DNA from: Primula veris
Lineage: Eukaryota; Streptophyta; Magnoliopsida; Ericales; Primulaceae
Assembly: GCA_963682055.1 (NCBI GenBank)
Contig: OY821751.1
Coordinates: forward strand, 1,364,001 to 1,428,000
Reading direction: 5' to 3'
DNA: 64,000 bases
In this document: in pieces, positions 1 through 12,518 of the stretch
Numbering within the stretch: the stretch's first letter is position 1
Layout: each line of letters starts with the position of its first letter
The notes under the pieces: generated by a model
Databases searched by the model: none
The model's input: only the letters and a program-made list of their open reading frames with translations
What the model was told of the DNA's origin: nothing
Program-made: the position numbers and the translations under genes

Positions 1-3000
1 TATGGACAAAAAAACGTTACTAGAAGATCTTAATACCTATACAAATTACAAGAGGGTTCATATCGATGGAAGTGAAGTTTCTTTTGTTCAATACATGCAT
101 TCAACTGTATGTAATGACCGGACTTGTAATTGTGATCGTTTTCTGCTAGTATCCCATTTCGAAAGTTGTCGTCTTCGCGAGTGTAATGTATGTGAACCTG
201 TGAGAATGCTTTTTCTTAGTGGTAAATCTCCAACGAAAAGAAAAATCGAAGAAAATAATAGTCAAATTCTTGTTTCGTTTGAAAATGACAGTCCACTTCC
301 AAGAAAGCGTTTCAAGACCAATAGTCCTGTTCCCTTTAACATGAGCGTTTCTTATGCATTTTCGCCTTTATTGAATAAAAATAGTGTGCCAGAACAAAGA
401 CAATGGTCTAAATCTCCCTTATTTGACAATCTTGGCTCATCTAACTATGGGATAGGGGTATTATCAACCTCTCAAATTTCGTCGCACAAAGAGTCAACTG
501 GGAATGAAGTGGCATATCCTAAAGATCTTAGTGCATATCCTAAAAATGAGGATTTGTTATCTAAGGACTATGGTGGGGATGGAAATAAGGTAATAGAGTG
601 TGTTAAATTTTCCGATTCTTGCTGTGCTTCTCTCTCCTCTGGGGAGGTTTTGATTGATAAAAAGGCTGAGGATAAAATTTGTGGTGCGGATATAAAATGT
701 AATTTGGCATTAGTGGAAGCTGATACAGGAATAAAGAAATCAAAGCCTGAATTAATGGGAGTTTCTTTGATTGATTATTTTACTGTAGATCAAGTGAGGG
801 AACACTTGTCTAGTCTCTGCCCCTCTGTTAGCCAGGTTTGTAAAAAAATTTTCCTACTATTTTTGTTTAGCTTATTGAGTCTGATTTAGTTGTAGAGATT
901 TGTTGGATTTGCCAGAGAGGTTCTAGTTTGGTATAATATTTGTTAGATTTGCCAAATACTATTTAGCATTTACAATCACTTCTCAGTAATGGGTTCCTTT
1001 GATTTGCAGTTAACTTCATGTATTATTTATCTCTGCAATCAACACCCATATTCAACTTTGGAATAGAAATCGTTTTGGAGAATTGTCTTTTTGATGCAAT
1101 TACCTATTGGTAGCTTTGTACATAAGATATTCCTGAACCACGTAAAACAAATAGAGCAATTTTTGTTAAAAAAAACGGTCAGATATACTTTTTACATAAA
1201 AAATATTGATTTCAAACCATTTATAGTACTAACGTAACTAATTACCTAGAATAAAGAAGAATTATCCAACGAAATTGAGTAAATTAATTCCGTATTTCGA
1301 AGTTGGACTTGGATCTGGGTGTTGATTGCGAACTGAAGGTACATGGGAGTTATTCGCAATATACCATTTTCATTATTGCAAATCTGCATTCTGCCTTTCA
1401 TTTTTATAAACCCTTGAAATAAAGTTTTGGACGTGTGATTCATTATTTAGTTTATAGCGTTACAAATTAAAGTAACAAAATTTTGGTGCAGGAAACAGAA
1501 GGAAAACTAGTGGATTCTGTCACGGAAAACACATGCCAGTTGTGCTTTATGGAAAAGCTTTCCTTTGCTTCGACACCAGTTTATTGTTCTTGTTGTGGTT
1601 CTTTAATAAAACACCGATTATTATATTATAGTTCAACTGATGAAATGGGTACAAGACTTTGTTTTTGTACTCGGTGTTTTAAGGCTTCTCGCGGTGGTGA
1701 CATATCATTTCATGGACTCTTTGTTTCCAAGCAAAAGCTTCAAAAACAAATTAACAGCCATATAGATGATGAATCAGTAAGCTCTCTCTCTCTCTCTCTT
1801 GTCTCCTTGAAGTGTTAACTTAAATATATGGTCTGTTTTACCATCCCTAATTGTATGCACAAATATTGGAATTTTGTAAAATCTGGACATAAGTGTCTCG
1901 TGTATGAAGTTAGGGGGATTTGTTTTCCCAAATTATTAGTAGTAGACTTTAATCTCAGGGCTTCTGGAAAATTTAAGTAAACACCCCAGCACTAAAGCTT
2001 ATGATTTTTGAAATTTCAATGGATCTAATATATTTAGGTTTACTTGTTTTTTAATGTTTGAAAAAGCTTGAAAGTTGAAACTAAAGCTGAATGCTTATTT
2101 AATTTTGCCTATCCAGTGGGTTCAGTGTGATAAATGCAAAGGCTGGCAGCACCAAATATGTGCCCTCTACAATGATAGAAGAGATTTGGGAGGAAAAGCT
2201 GAATATATCTGTCCAAAGTGCTACTTATTGGGAATTAAGTTTAAATACCACACACCATTACCCAAAACCGGTGCTTTCATAGCAAAAGATTTGCCAACTA
2301 CCATGTTAAGTGATCATATCGAGCGAAGGCTCTTCAGAAGACTTAAAGAAGAGAGAGAAGAGAGGGCAAAAGCTTTACAAATGAAGTACGAAGAGGTATG
2401 TTGCAAATATCTTTACAAAAATTAGTAATTGTGAGGTCGTATTTTACAGAGTTGGTCTATATAGTACTTTTTTGTATTGGGCTACCGAACTTGCTTGTCA
2501 TCTTTATTAGCAAGTCAATTGATAGATTTTTGTAGCATTTCCATCTCTCAATGTGTTTTTGTCTATGGGATCTTCCACATATGTTATAAGTAGGCAACTC
2601 TTAGCTCCTAAAGCAATTGAGTGCACTCATATCTATCCCTTTAGATACCCTTTTCTAGAAAAATCGCATGGAAAGTTAGGCGTAACGTTTTTAAAATTTT
2701 ACTAGTGGAAATTAAGAAAACCACTTTTTTTCTTAGTTGCAATAGTTGTTTGATCTGTTTTTTCCTGTCATTGTAGGTACCTGGAGCTTCTGATCTTGTT
2801 GTCAGAGTTGTTTTGTCTGTCAGTAAATTACTGAACGTAAAGCAACAATTCTTAGATATAATTCCTGCTGAGAAATACCCAACGGAATTTCCTTTCAAAT
2901 CAAAGGTATGAAGGTTTTTATGTACAATGACGATGTATTATCTTGTTAAAGTAGTTTCAGGAACTCTTTTGGACCCAAAGTCTATGCTCACAATTTCTGA

Positions 3001-6000
3001 AATAACAAAAGTTACTCTCTGTTTAGGTTTGGTCACCTGTCGGCTGTCTTTTAAGTGAATCCTTTTTACTTGGATGAAAATAGGATGCCTGTAGTATATA
3101 TAAAAGTGAAGCCAGTATCTATTGTATTAATTGGAAATGTCAACTGTTTATTAATAAACACCATTTTTTTAATATAATTGATGGTATACGATATGTTGGG
3201 AAATCTTTTAGGCTTATGTTATTGTTATCTACTACCCATAGCGCTCTTCTGGACAATTTTAAGTGTCATTATTGTATGCTTCCAGGAATTCTTACAAATT
3301 TTATTTCAAACAGGTGATTCTTTTGTTTCAAAAGATTGAAGGTGTAGATGTATGCCTATTTGGATTTTATGTCCAGGAATTTGGTTCAGAATGTGACCCA
3401 CCAAATAATCGCTGTGTATATATCTCATATCTCGATTCAGTAAAGTATTTTAGACCTGAAATTAAAACTGCATCTGGTGAAGCTCTTCGTACCATGGTCT
3501 ACCACGAAATATTGGTAATTATCTTTCAATTTATTTATTTGAATAGTTTGAGAGCCTTAAGTATCTATCGGTTTCTTTTATTCATTTTATCACCTATAAC
3601 CTTATCCTTATAGGAAGTAAAAGGGTAGAAAGATAAGGTAGATGGATTCTTGGCATATAAGTAATTACAATATTGTACAAAAGTATCATCAGTTTTCGAT
3701 TTTGTTCATTAACCTACAAAATCAATAGTTAGAACTCGAACTTTTCTTCTTCTTCTTTTGTGCACTACACAGAAAGAGCTCCACAGTGTTGTGACTAAAA
3801 CAGGAAAGTTTATTTTCTAGAATATTGTACAAAAGCGTAAAAAAATCGAGCGGTATTATTGTGTAATACATCTGGCTTTCTTTATTAAGGTTTAGGACCC
3901 CATCCTATGTCTTTTTCTTCCCATCTTGGTGTACTAAGTGTACTGCAAAAGTGAAATCAGAGGATATGTTAGTGTATGTAACTGTTATTATTCCCTTAAA
4001 TTACGTATGTAACGGGACTGTGTTTTTGTTCTGATCACAGGTAGGATACCTTGATTATTGCAAAAAACTTGGTTTTGCAACATGCTATATATGGGCTTGT
4101 CCACCAACGAAAGGAGAAGATTATATATTGTATTGCCATCCAGATATTCAGAAAACTCCCAAGTCGGATAAGCTGCGACATTGGTAACTCTTCTCTCTGT
4201 CAAGTATATATCGTATTGTATTGTGAGCTTGGTGTGCATGCCTACTCCTAAATCTATGCTTATTTGCATATATTTTTTCCAATCTTGTCATAATTTACAT
4301 TTATGAGCTTTTATTCTTAACACTATTTGTTGTGGATTTGTAACCTTACTTCTAAATTGTTAGTTAGAGGAGTTTAACTTAGTTGTGAACATGCAATGGG
4401 TAATTAATAATGTAACTGTGCAGGTATAAGTCGATGCTAAGAAAAGCTGGTGAAGAGAAGATAGCGGTGGATTGCACTAATTTACATGACCATTTTTTTG
4501 TTCCTAATGGAGAATGTTTCAGTAAAATAACTGTTGCGCGTTTACCTTATTTTGATGGTGATTATTGGTCGGTTGCTGCTATGGATATGATCAAAAGAAT
4601 TGAGCATGAAAATGGATTAAATTCACAAATTGAGGCTAAAAAGATTTTAACAAAAAGAACCTTGAAATCTATGGGACATTCCAATATTCCTGGTGACGTG
4701 GTTAAGGATATCCTTGTCATGCAAAAGGTGAGTTTGTAAATAATATTTCGGGTTAATTACAGTTTTATACACGAACGTACCTCTTGATTTCGGTTTTCTA
4801 CACAAGTACAAAATAAGTAATTAGTATACTACCTTTCCATTTTGTATGATTTTGAAGAAAAAAAAATTATAGGGAACTTAATATTTCCTGAAACAAATTT
4901 ATTTATACACAATTCTATCTATCTTTATTTATTATATTTTGTATACGCTTCTTTCACGTTTTTCCTTTTTTTCTCCCCAATCTATGTTTTTTCTCTCTTT
5001 TTTAGTTCCAGATTTATGGTTTTATTCCTCCGAAATGTACTAAAATCAACAGGGTATGTAAAGTTAGTGAATCGATTGGTAACTAAAATAGGCTGGTGTA
5101 CAAATTAAAAACTGAAGATAGGGTAGTGTACAAAAATCTAATTTCCTTTTTTTCTTTCTTTCCCACAATGATTTTCTACATGTACCTGTTTTGTTTTTCC
5201 TTTTCATTTATTACACTTCACTGAAATATCACTAATAAATATTCTCAAAATATTCGTGTCTGTTTCCTTGTGTAGTTGGGACAAACAATCTCACCGCTGA
5301 AGGAAGATTTCATTATGGTCCGATTACAATATACTTGCACTAGCTGCCATGAAGTAATAATATCTGGATTTCGTTGGTATTGTGGACAATGTAAAAGTGT
5401 TCATTTCTGTTCAAGGTAAATTATATTTCCTTAAACACTGCCTGGCTCTTCTATGTTTCACCCTTCTATATCACCATACTGATAATATATGTATATACTG
5501 GTGTTTATGGAGATTTAATTTATCTATTGGAGTTCAGTATTTTAGGGCTTTCGTTAGTAATTTAGTTTTATTGTAGATGCCACGAGAAGCATGGAAATAC
5601 ACACACTTCTGGTAGCGGAGAAAGACACTCTCTCTCTCAGGTTATTCCCATTCTCTATACCTACTGTCATTTTCTGGGTTACTTACAGTTCCGTACACCA
5701 ACATATCATTATACTTTGATTGTGTAAACCAAGCTACAGTAGTTAGAAATTAGTATCCTAGCTTAACAATACTTTCAAAGCTAAAATATGAAAAAGTTGT
5801 GATATAGGAGTAATAGTATGCGAAAAAGAAAAAAAAAATGATGGAATGGTGTAGGTTTTTTTATCTTTTTTTTTGGATTTTTAGTACCCCAAACGTACGA
5901 TTTTCCATTTGGGACACCAAGTGTACGAAATTGCCACAAATGCACTGATCTATTTGTAGGTTGATCGACAGAATTGAAATAAGATGTTATATTAGAATAA

Positions 6001-9000
6001 AACCACAATTATCTCTATTTTTTTAATGTTTCTTTATCACAATATTGAATGAAGAGAACTTACTCTCAGGCAATAGGAGATGCCGTACCTGAAGATACAG
6101 ATGATAGAGACGTGACCCTAGACAATGGTTACTTAGAGTACAGACATTCCTTTTTGGGTTTTTGTCAAGGGAATCATTTTCAATTCGACGAGCTTCGTCG
6201 TGCTAAACACTCATCGATGATGATTCTCTATCATCTACACAATTCGACTGTGAAAAGCGTCGAAGTTATTTGCACTTTATGCGACCAAAAAATGCCGGTG
6301 AAACAGGGGTGGCATTGTCAGACTTGTCATGAGTTTAATGTTTGCGAAGGATGTTACAGAAAAGAAGGCAGTGATTGTCATGAACATGAATTGATTCCGC
6401 ATTCTTCTTCTGTAAACCGTTGTTTGAATAGTGGACAAGCGCCACCTCATGAGCTTTTACGGGTATGATAAGTTCCTAGCAATGTGCACTAAGTCACTAA
6501 CCTTACGTTTGTTGATGATTTAATGTACTCACTCTACCAAGTACAAAAAACCTTAAGTTGGAAACTGAATAATTATCGAAAGAAAGTTTTATGCACTATT
6601 CTTTTGTGTTATTTTACATTTATATTTTATACTCTAGTCTAACAATTTTATCCTGTTTTAGTCCCTAATCTATGGTTTTGTTTGTAAAGTGCACTTTTTT
6701 TTAAAGAAAAATATTAATTGCTATTTTTCGTAAGTCGGTTAACAAAGTTGAAATATGGTGATACTGTACCTTAATGTATTAGAATGTAAGTAGCCCACTA
6801 TAAAACTCCGTTACGGAAAGGTGGCTTGGATTAGCATATTACTGTCTCTCAGTAATGGGTTTTGTTCCTTACTGTAATTTTCTAGCTTATTAAATGATCC
6901 TGTTTGAAGTCTTAGTCTATCTGTTTATTTATTTATTTTCACATTTTCCAGAAAATGATACGTTTTTTTCTCAACAACTTACAAACCTAATGACTGGGGA
7001 AACATTTTTTATTGGAAATAGTAACTTGAATTAGGTGCCGACCACCTAAATATTACTACTGTTTTTTTATCTTCACTTGCCTTAACTGGAAACTTTAATA
7101 TCCTGAAATTCCTTTTAGAAAGGTTTTGTAGGGTCTGTTTGTATAGAGGATGGCTGCAGCTTTTAAGCAAATAAGCTGGACTTTTTTTTGGTCGAGAAAG
7201 TAGCTGGGTTCATCTATCTTAAATTTTATAGTAATCTCCAGACCAGGGCCGGTTATGGTGTAAGCCAAATAAGCCGGTCTGCTTAGGCGCCGGTCCCTGA
7301 ATAGGTGCAAAAATGAGAGAAATAAATATTTTTTTCTTTCAGAACTAAGTTGTTTTTTTACTATACAGTCTAAGAAGAAGTCATGTCATTTGATGGTATA
7401 TTTTTGTAATGTAAAAGACAATATTTTGTTTTATTGTGACATGGTTCGAAATTTGTAAATTTTCTGTGATTTTTTTTAATGCAGTTTATCAATTTTTCGG
7501 ACAAAGTTAAAAAGGCGCCCAAAAAATAGTACGGCTTAGGTGTAGAAAGGCTCTGGACCGGCCCTGTCCAGGACACGATGAAAACCTTAGGATTTTAGCT
7601 GGTCAACCAAATAATAAATATAGCCTTGCGTCTAAATAAATAAATAAAAAAAGTGAGCGTAAAAGCCACAACAAAACAAAGCCTGAATTAGTGAATGTTC
7701 TGCCTCATATTGAGCACAACTTAGTCGTTATACAGCATTAATCTTTTTTTAGATGTTTTAACCTTTCTACCATTTCAATGTTCTATATTTGAGTTAATTT
7801 TTCTCTTAAATTCTTGATAAGCATGTGACCATTATGAAGTTCTAAATATTTTTCTTTTGACGCAGTTGAGAGGAGTTATGGAAGGTCTTTTAATGCATGC
7901 GTATCAATGCGTTGAGACCAAAAACAGCACATGCCCTTATCCAAATTGTTCCCCGGTTAGAAAGCTTTGGCGACACACTCAACATTGCAATATTCGGGTC
8001 GGTGGGGGTTGCCAATCTTGTCACAGAACTTGGATAATTCTTAGGTTGCATTCTGAAAATTGTAAAGATTCTGGTTGCCGGGTTCCTCGCTGCATGTGGG
8101 TTTTACTCTCCTTTTTTCCTTCTTCTTTTTATGTTTTATTAAGACAGGTTAACAACAGTCTCGTGCTAATGTCTAATCAAATTTTAGTTTCATAGAGCAA
8201 CCTGTGAAAATTAGCAATTAGTACACTTGTTACATTATTTGGCAATTTAGTTACTAGTGTACCAAATAAGGAAGTAAAAGATTGCTTGGGGTTTTAATCT
8301 AGTTTAAGCTTTAAGCTCGTCGTTTTTTATGTTTGCTTAAACGATGGTTAGGCTTTGGTTAACCAGATTAGAAATCGACGAACATTGCTTTTTTCCATAT
8401 ATTCAAAGAAAATCAGCCTATTTGCTTGAAAACTGGAACAAAGTCCCTAACAAAGCCTTTTATTAGGTTCGAAGGCCAAATGTCTTACACGCCATACCAT
8501 TAGGGTTTTAACTAATTTGATGTTTTTTTTTCTATTCCAGTCTCCAACCTTTGGATTTCACTATGTAGTGTACAAGTACGGAAAGAAATGTTAGTTTGGG
8601 TTATTAATTGCTAATAATTGTAATCTGGTAGAAAATTGCGATAAGATGTTACTTTAGTGTAAAATCTGTAATTACCTAGCGTGATCGAAACAGCTAGTAT
8701 TAACTAGTTTTTTAAATCTGAAATCATAACAGAGTGTACCCATTGTTCGATTTTTGTGTAGATCGATGTCGAAATTGTGACATTTAATAGTAGTACACGA
8801 ATGTTAAAACTGTTATTGTTAGGTTGATGTACAAAATTGATATTTACCCTTTCTTTTTAAGGTTAACGTGTAATCAGATTTCAGTTTTATAGACCAACCT
8901 GTGAAAAATAGCAATTAGTACACTTGTTACATAAATCGGCAATTTAGTTACTAGTGTACTGAAGAAGGAAGTAAAAGATTGGTTGGGATTTTAATCTGGT

Positions 9001-9690
9001 TTAAGATTAAAGCACATCCTTTTTTATGTTTGCTTAAACGATGGTTAGACTTTAGTTAACTAGCTTAAAAATTGATGAACATTGTTTTTGCCATATATTC
9101 AATAATATCCAGCCTATTTGCGTAAAGGCCACAACCTGAAGTCCTAAACAAAGCCATTAATTAAGTTCGAAGGCCAAATGTCTTACACGGGCCACACCGT
9201 TAGGGTTTTAACTAATTTGATGTTTCATTTCTCTGTTTGTCTCCAATCTTTGGATTTCCCTATGCAGTGTATAAGTGTGGAAAGAAATGTTAGTTTGGGT
9301 TACTAATTTCTAATTTGGTGTACAGGATCGAGATATGATGTTACTTTAGTGTAGAACAGTAACTACCTAGCGTGATCAAACAATTAGTATATATAAATAG
9401 TGTTTTAAAGTTGAAATTTTAACATAGTGTACTCATTGTTCGGTTTTTGTGTAGACCGATGTCGAAATTGTTACATTTAATAGTACGGATTTTTAAAACT
9501 ATTAGGTTGATGTACAGAATTGATATTTTTTTCCTTTTCTTTTTAAGTTTGTAGTTGAACATTAAGGTTCTAGCGTAGCTAATTGTTCTTTCTGATGTGC
9601 AGGGATTTAAAAAAGCACGCGGCAATGCTAAAATCGCAATCAGATACTCGTCGAAGTGCTGCAGTATTAGGTTCAGTAAGAAGCGTCTAA
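1..9690 (+). CDS. HAC1: p300/CBP-type histone acetyltransferase (HAC family), 5'-partial
   Basis: Transcriptional co-activator that acetylates histone lysines in the nucleus. Exons by frame and GT/AG sites: 2-835, 1492-1776, 2117-2395, 2777-2905, 3314-3514, 4041-4183, 4424-4727, 5276-5415, 5577-5640, 6070-6462, 7866-8095, 9603-9690 (stop TAA). They join in frame to about 1029 residues. Domains in order: the end of a TAZ1 finger (Cys37/42/44, His52, Cys56/61/64); a PHD-like finger (CQLC near 293, then [12 protein letters not shown]); the KAT11 catalytic domain over exons 4-8, with [21 protein letters not shown] (the Trp-Tyr matching the p300 substrate/catalytic region, split by intron 6) and LPYFDGDYW; a ZZ-like Cys cluster (exons 8-9); a second ZZ (CTLCDQ...CEGCYRKEG, exon 10); and TAZ2 (exons 11-12). 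HAC proteins are usually 1300-1700 residues, so the start is almost certainly upstream and the ATG at position 2 is probably internal. No stop or frameshift seen; it looks functional. Paralogue within the HAC family is uncertain. Confidence 0.93.
7244..7566. mobile_element. hAT-type MITE in HAC intron 10
   Basis: A 323-bp element with imperfect terminal inverted repeats, CAGGGCCGG on the left and CCGGCCCTG on the right, plus inner inverted pieces (ggcgcc, taagcc/ggctta). Flanks are ctccagac and tccaggac, consistent with an 8-bp target duplication that has one indel. TIR shape and duplication length suggest hAT. It has no coding capacity. Confidence 0.6.
8171..9545. repeat. Direct tandem duplication (~697 bp unit) in HAC intron 11
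   Basis: Two adjacent diverged copies, about 8171-8867 and 8868-9545. Shared landmarks in the same order: caacctgtgaaaa, gcaattagtacacttgttac, ggcaatttagttactagtgt, ggccaaatgtcttacac, ttagggttttaactaattt, cctagcgtgatc and aggttgatgtac. The offset is near 697 bp throughout. It lies wholly within the intron between TAZ2 and the last coding exon, which begins at 9603. Confidence 0.85.
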
Positions 9691-11052
9691 CAAAATGTTA
9701 GAGATAGAATTGAAGTATCGAACACAGGTTATGAAAGAAGTACATAAGAGTTGGATTAGTGACATTACCTAAGTAATCGTCAGCCGATTTTGTAATGATA
9801 GATATAGATTGGGCAAGCAGTTAGGCTTTTACCCTTATATTGTTATCTATGGGAGATGATATAGCAATTTAGTCCATCACCTTTTTATTCATGGAAAGAG
9901 TTGAAGTAGCAGGTGGAAAGAAGAAATTATCATTTCATTTCTGTCGAGCTACGATACAGGAGTATGTAATTAATATAAGTACATTTTATGTAAATATTTC
10001 TTTCACAAAGGTATTGTTTAGTTTTGTTATTTACTCAACGTGACAACTTCGAGTACAGTTTACAAATGGTGAAATATTTTTGATAATTAGTGTACATTTT
10101 AAAATTTTCTCCTGGTTTCTTTCTTATTTATTTTGTCAGCGTATATGTTTTTGAGCTGGTTTACATGCGAGTATTATTGCTTTGAAATTGAGTAGTCGAC
10201 ATTGCCTTCGTTTTAAATTAGCTGCTGCTGTTTGTTACTGAATTTCTTTCATACAATTGGACCTTTCAGCTTATGAGCTTATCAAAGTATTTCCAGGTAA
10301 ATAGTTGCTAATAATGTTCCTTTAGTAGTATATGGAATCCTATTTGTTTGTGAAATTGATAAATCTACAGAACATGTACTATAGATACAGGTTGTTTGAT
10401 CACAAACTATAATCATCTATCGAGGCCTTGTGCTTTTTAGCAGTGTTTTAAAAGGTGAAATGCTAAAGCGTTGTTGCAAGAACTACGCTAAAAGCAAAGT
10501 CTAAGATTTAGCGGCGTAACAAGCGAAAACACAAGCTTTTTAAGCTTTTTTTGAAGCATTGAATCGAGTTGTTTTACTAAGAAGCGTGTTTTTTAAAACA
10601 GTGCTTTTCCAATGGCAATATAGCTAATGGTCGATAAGACGAGATCCGTAGTAAAAGCCGGTTATATTATAGTATGCATTTTATTGGGTTGAACATGTAT
10701 GAAATGATTATAGTAAATTAATTTGCACGCATTGTTGACTAGGCAAATGCAATTATGAAAGTGAAAATTTGTGGGTATTATTATACAACATCTTTTACTA
10801 ATATTATTCCATCTTTCCCAATTCCTATAAGGGTCGTTTGTTTGCAATATTAATAGTAATGAGACAAACAATATATTCAGACTATGACGGAATAATAAAT
10901 GAAGGCCGGATTAACAGTATAGACATGAAAAATCGATGAAGTGTTTGTTTGCTTTTTATTGGGGTTGGACTATTTTACAAATTTATATTTATATTCATAA
11001 TAAATAAACTTGCAAAATACACACACATATAAATATATATATATATAATTTT
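9691..11052. other. HAC 3' UTR and intergenic DNA
   Basis: No coding sequence recognised. The first 300 bp or so are probably HAC 3' UTR. A small hAT-like MITE lies at 10441-10603. The rest is AT-rich DNA without a convincing gene. Confidence 0.5.
10441..10603. mobile_element. Small MITE with cagtgttttaaaa termini
   Basis: Starts cagtgttttaaaagg and ends ttttaaaacagtg, an imperfect inverted repeat around a 163-bp body with no ORF. Flanks ctttttag and cttttcca only partly match as an 8-bp target duplication. Same family as the elements at 25222-25372 and 51569-51727. Confidence 0.5.
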
Positions 11053-11057
11053 AATAT

Positions 11058-12460
11058 TATTGTGTGACATATTAGCTCGTTATAGGTATATATAGATATA
11101 TGTATAGATATAGAGAGAGGTATGAGAGACAACAGACGAAGTGTTTATTCATTAATATGAGTGTACAGAGAGATACATCAAGAGACTTCTGACCCTCTTT
11201 ATATAATTGAGGGTAGGGATATGCTAGGAAAGCTCAAGATATGCCCAATAGAGTAAAGTCCAAGATGGCCAATAATATCCTACAACACTCCCCATTTGGT
11301 CGTCTTGATTTTTTCTTCATGTTGTCGATGTGAGTCGAGTTCATTCGCAGTGTTAAACACATAAAAAAACCTTAGGACCGAAAAACCCAGTGTGGGACAA
11401 AACCGGTACCTAGGAGAAACTGTGTAGCCGAACGATATAGGCCGAAATATCATGTAAGTAACTAACCACAAAACAGTGTGTCTCATCAAAACCTTGTCAG
11501 AGCAAACTCAATGGGAAAATCTCTGATCGAAGAAAAAAGAATGCAACAATGGTAGTAGTAGGGATCAACCACAAAACAGGTGCCTCATCAAAATACCAGA
11601 AGTACGGTACAGTTAATTACTCACGCATAAAATTGTATGTTTAATTATTCTGGAACTTGATCATAAACCGGTAATTAAGTACTTGCATGATATTTGCGAA
11701 ACAGTTGCTAGTATATTAAATAATTACGACATTGTTTGTATGGGTGCATAAGTTACACTTAAATAGTAGGCTTGGTATAGATTAAAACCTAATGCTATAT
11801 GTTAACAAAACTTTGTTGAATACTGTAAGTGTACTTGTAAAGCAAAACGTCCACCTTATAACTTTAAGTTTCTGGTAACTGTATTCATCACGTATGTAAT
11901 AATCTATATGCTACTAGTACAACTGATATTAACTCACTAGGTTGGAAAACTATTGAAACTTATATGTGTCCTAGTTTATGAGAACAATTACACTCTAATT
12001 AATACTTGTTGAATCGTTAAAACTAGATCCGTTGGACCAAGACTTTTAGGTTTATGTGAATATGTACAGAACTTATACATATAGTAATAGAATAATAAAA
12101 TATTGACTAAATCTTGCTAGTGTAAATTGATAATTACTAATAAATTCTAGATTGATGATAATTTTGATTAATTTGATTTCCTTATTAGGAAATATATATT
12201 GCAATATATATGTTAATCGTGCTGATAACGTGTTGTGTGACATATTAGCTCGTTATAGATATATATAGATATATGTATAGATATAGAGAGAGTTATGAGA
12301 GACAACATACGAAATATTTATTCATTAATATGAGTGTAGAGAGAGATATATCAAGAGACTCCTGACTCTCTTTATATAATAGAGTGTAGAGTTACATATG
12401 CTAGAAAAGTCCAAGATATGTCCAATAGAGTAAGGCACAAGATGACCAATAATATCCTAT

Positions 12461-12464
<4 letters not shown>
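11058..12464 (-). mobile_element. Internally deleted copia-type LTR element
   Basis: LTRs at 11058-11287 and 12231-12464 (about 230 bp) flank only 943 bp of internal DNA. A 5-bp target duplication, aatat, sits at 11053-11057 and 12465-12469. The internal side of the right LTR carries cgttatcagcacga on the minus strand, a copia-type primer-binding site, and the left LTR is followed by a purine-rich tract on the minus strand, so the element reads on minus. It belongs to the same family as 34476-40983 but lacks gag-pol. The two LTRs differ at roughly 20 positions, so this is an older insertion. Confidence 0.85.

Positions 12465-12465
<1 letters not shown>

Positions 12466-12515
<50 letters not shown>
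12466..12515. repeat. (AT)n microsatellite
   Basis: About 24 uninterrupted AT units directly next to the copia derivative. Confidence 0.95.

Positions 12516-12518
<3 letters not shown>

Noticed and set aside
2..4. ATG at position 2 as the HAC start codon
   Set aside because: Family proteins have several hundred more N-terminal residues and the TAZ1 finger here lacks its first half, so the real start lies upstream.
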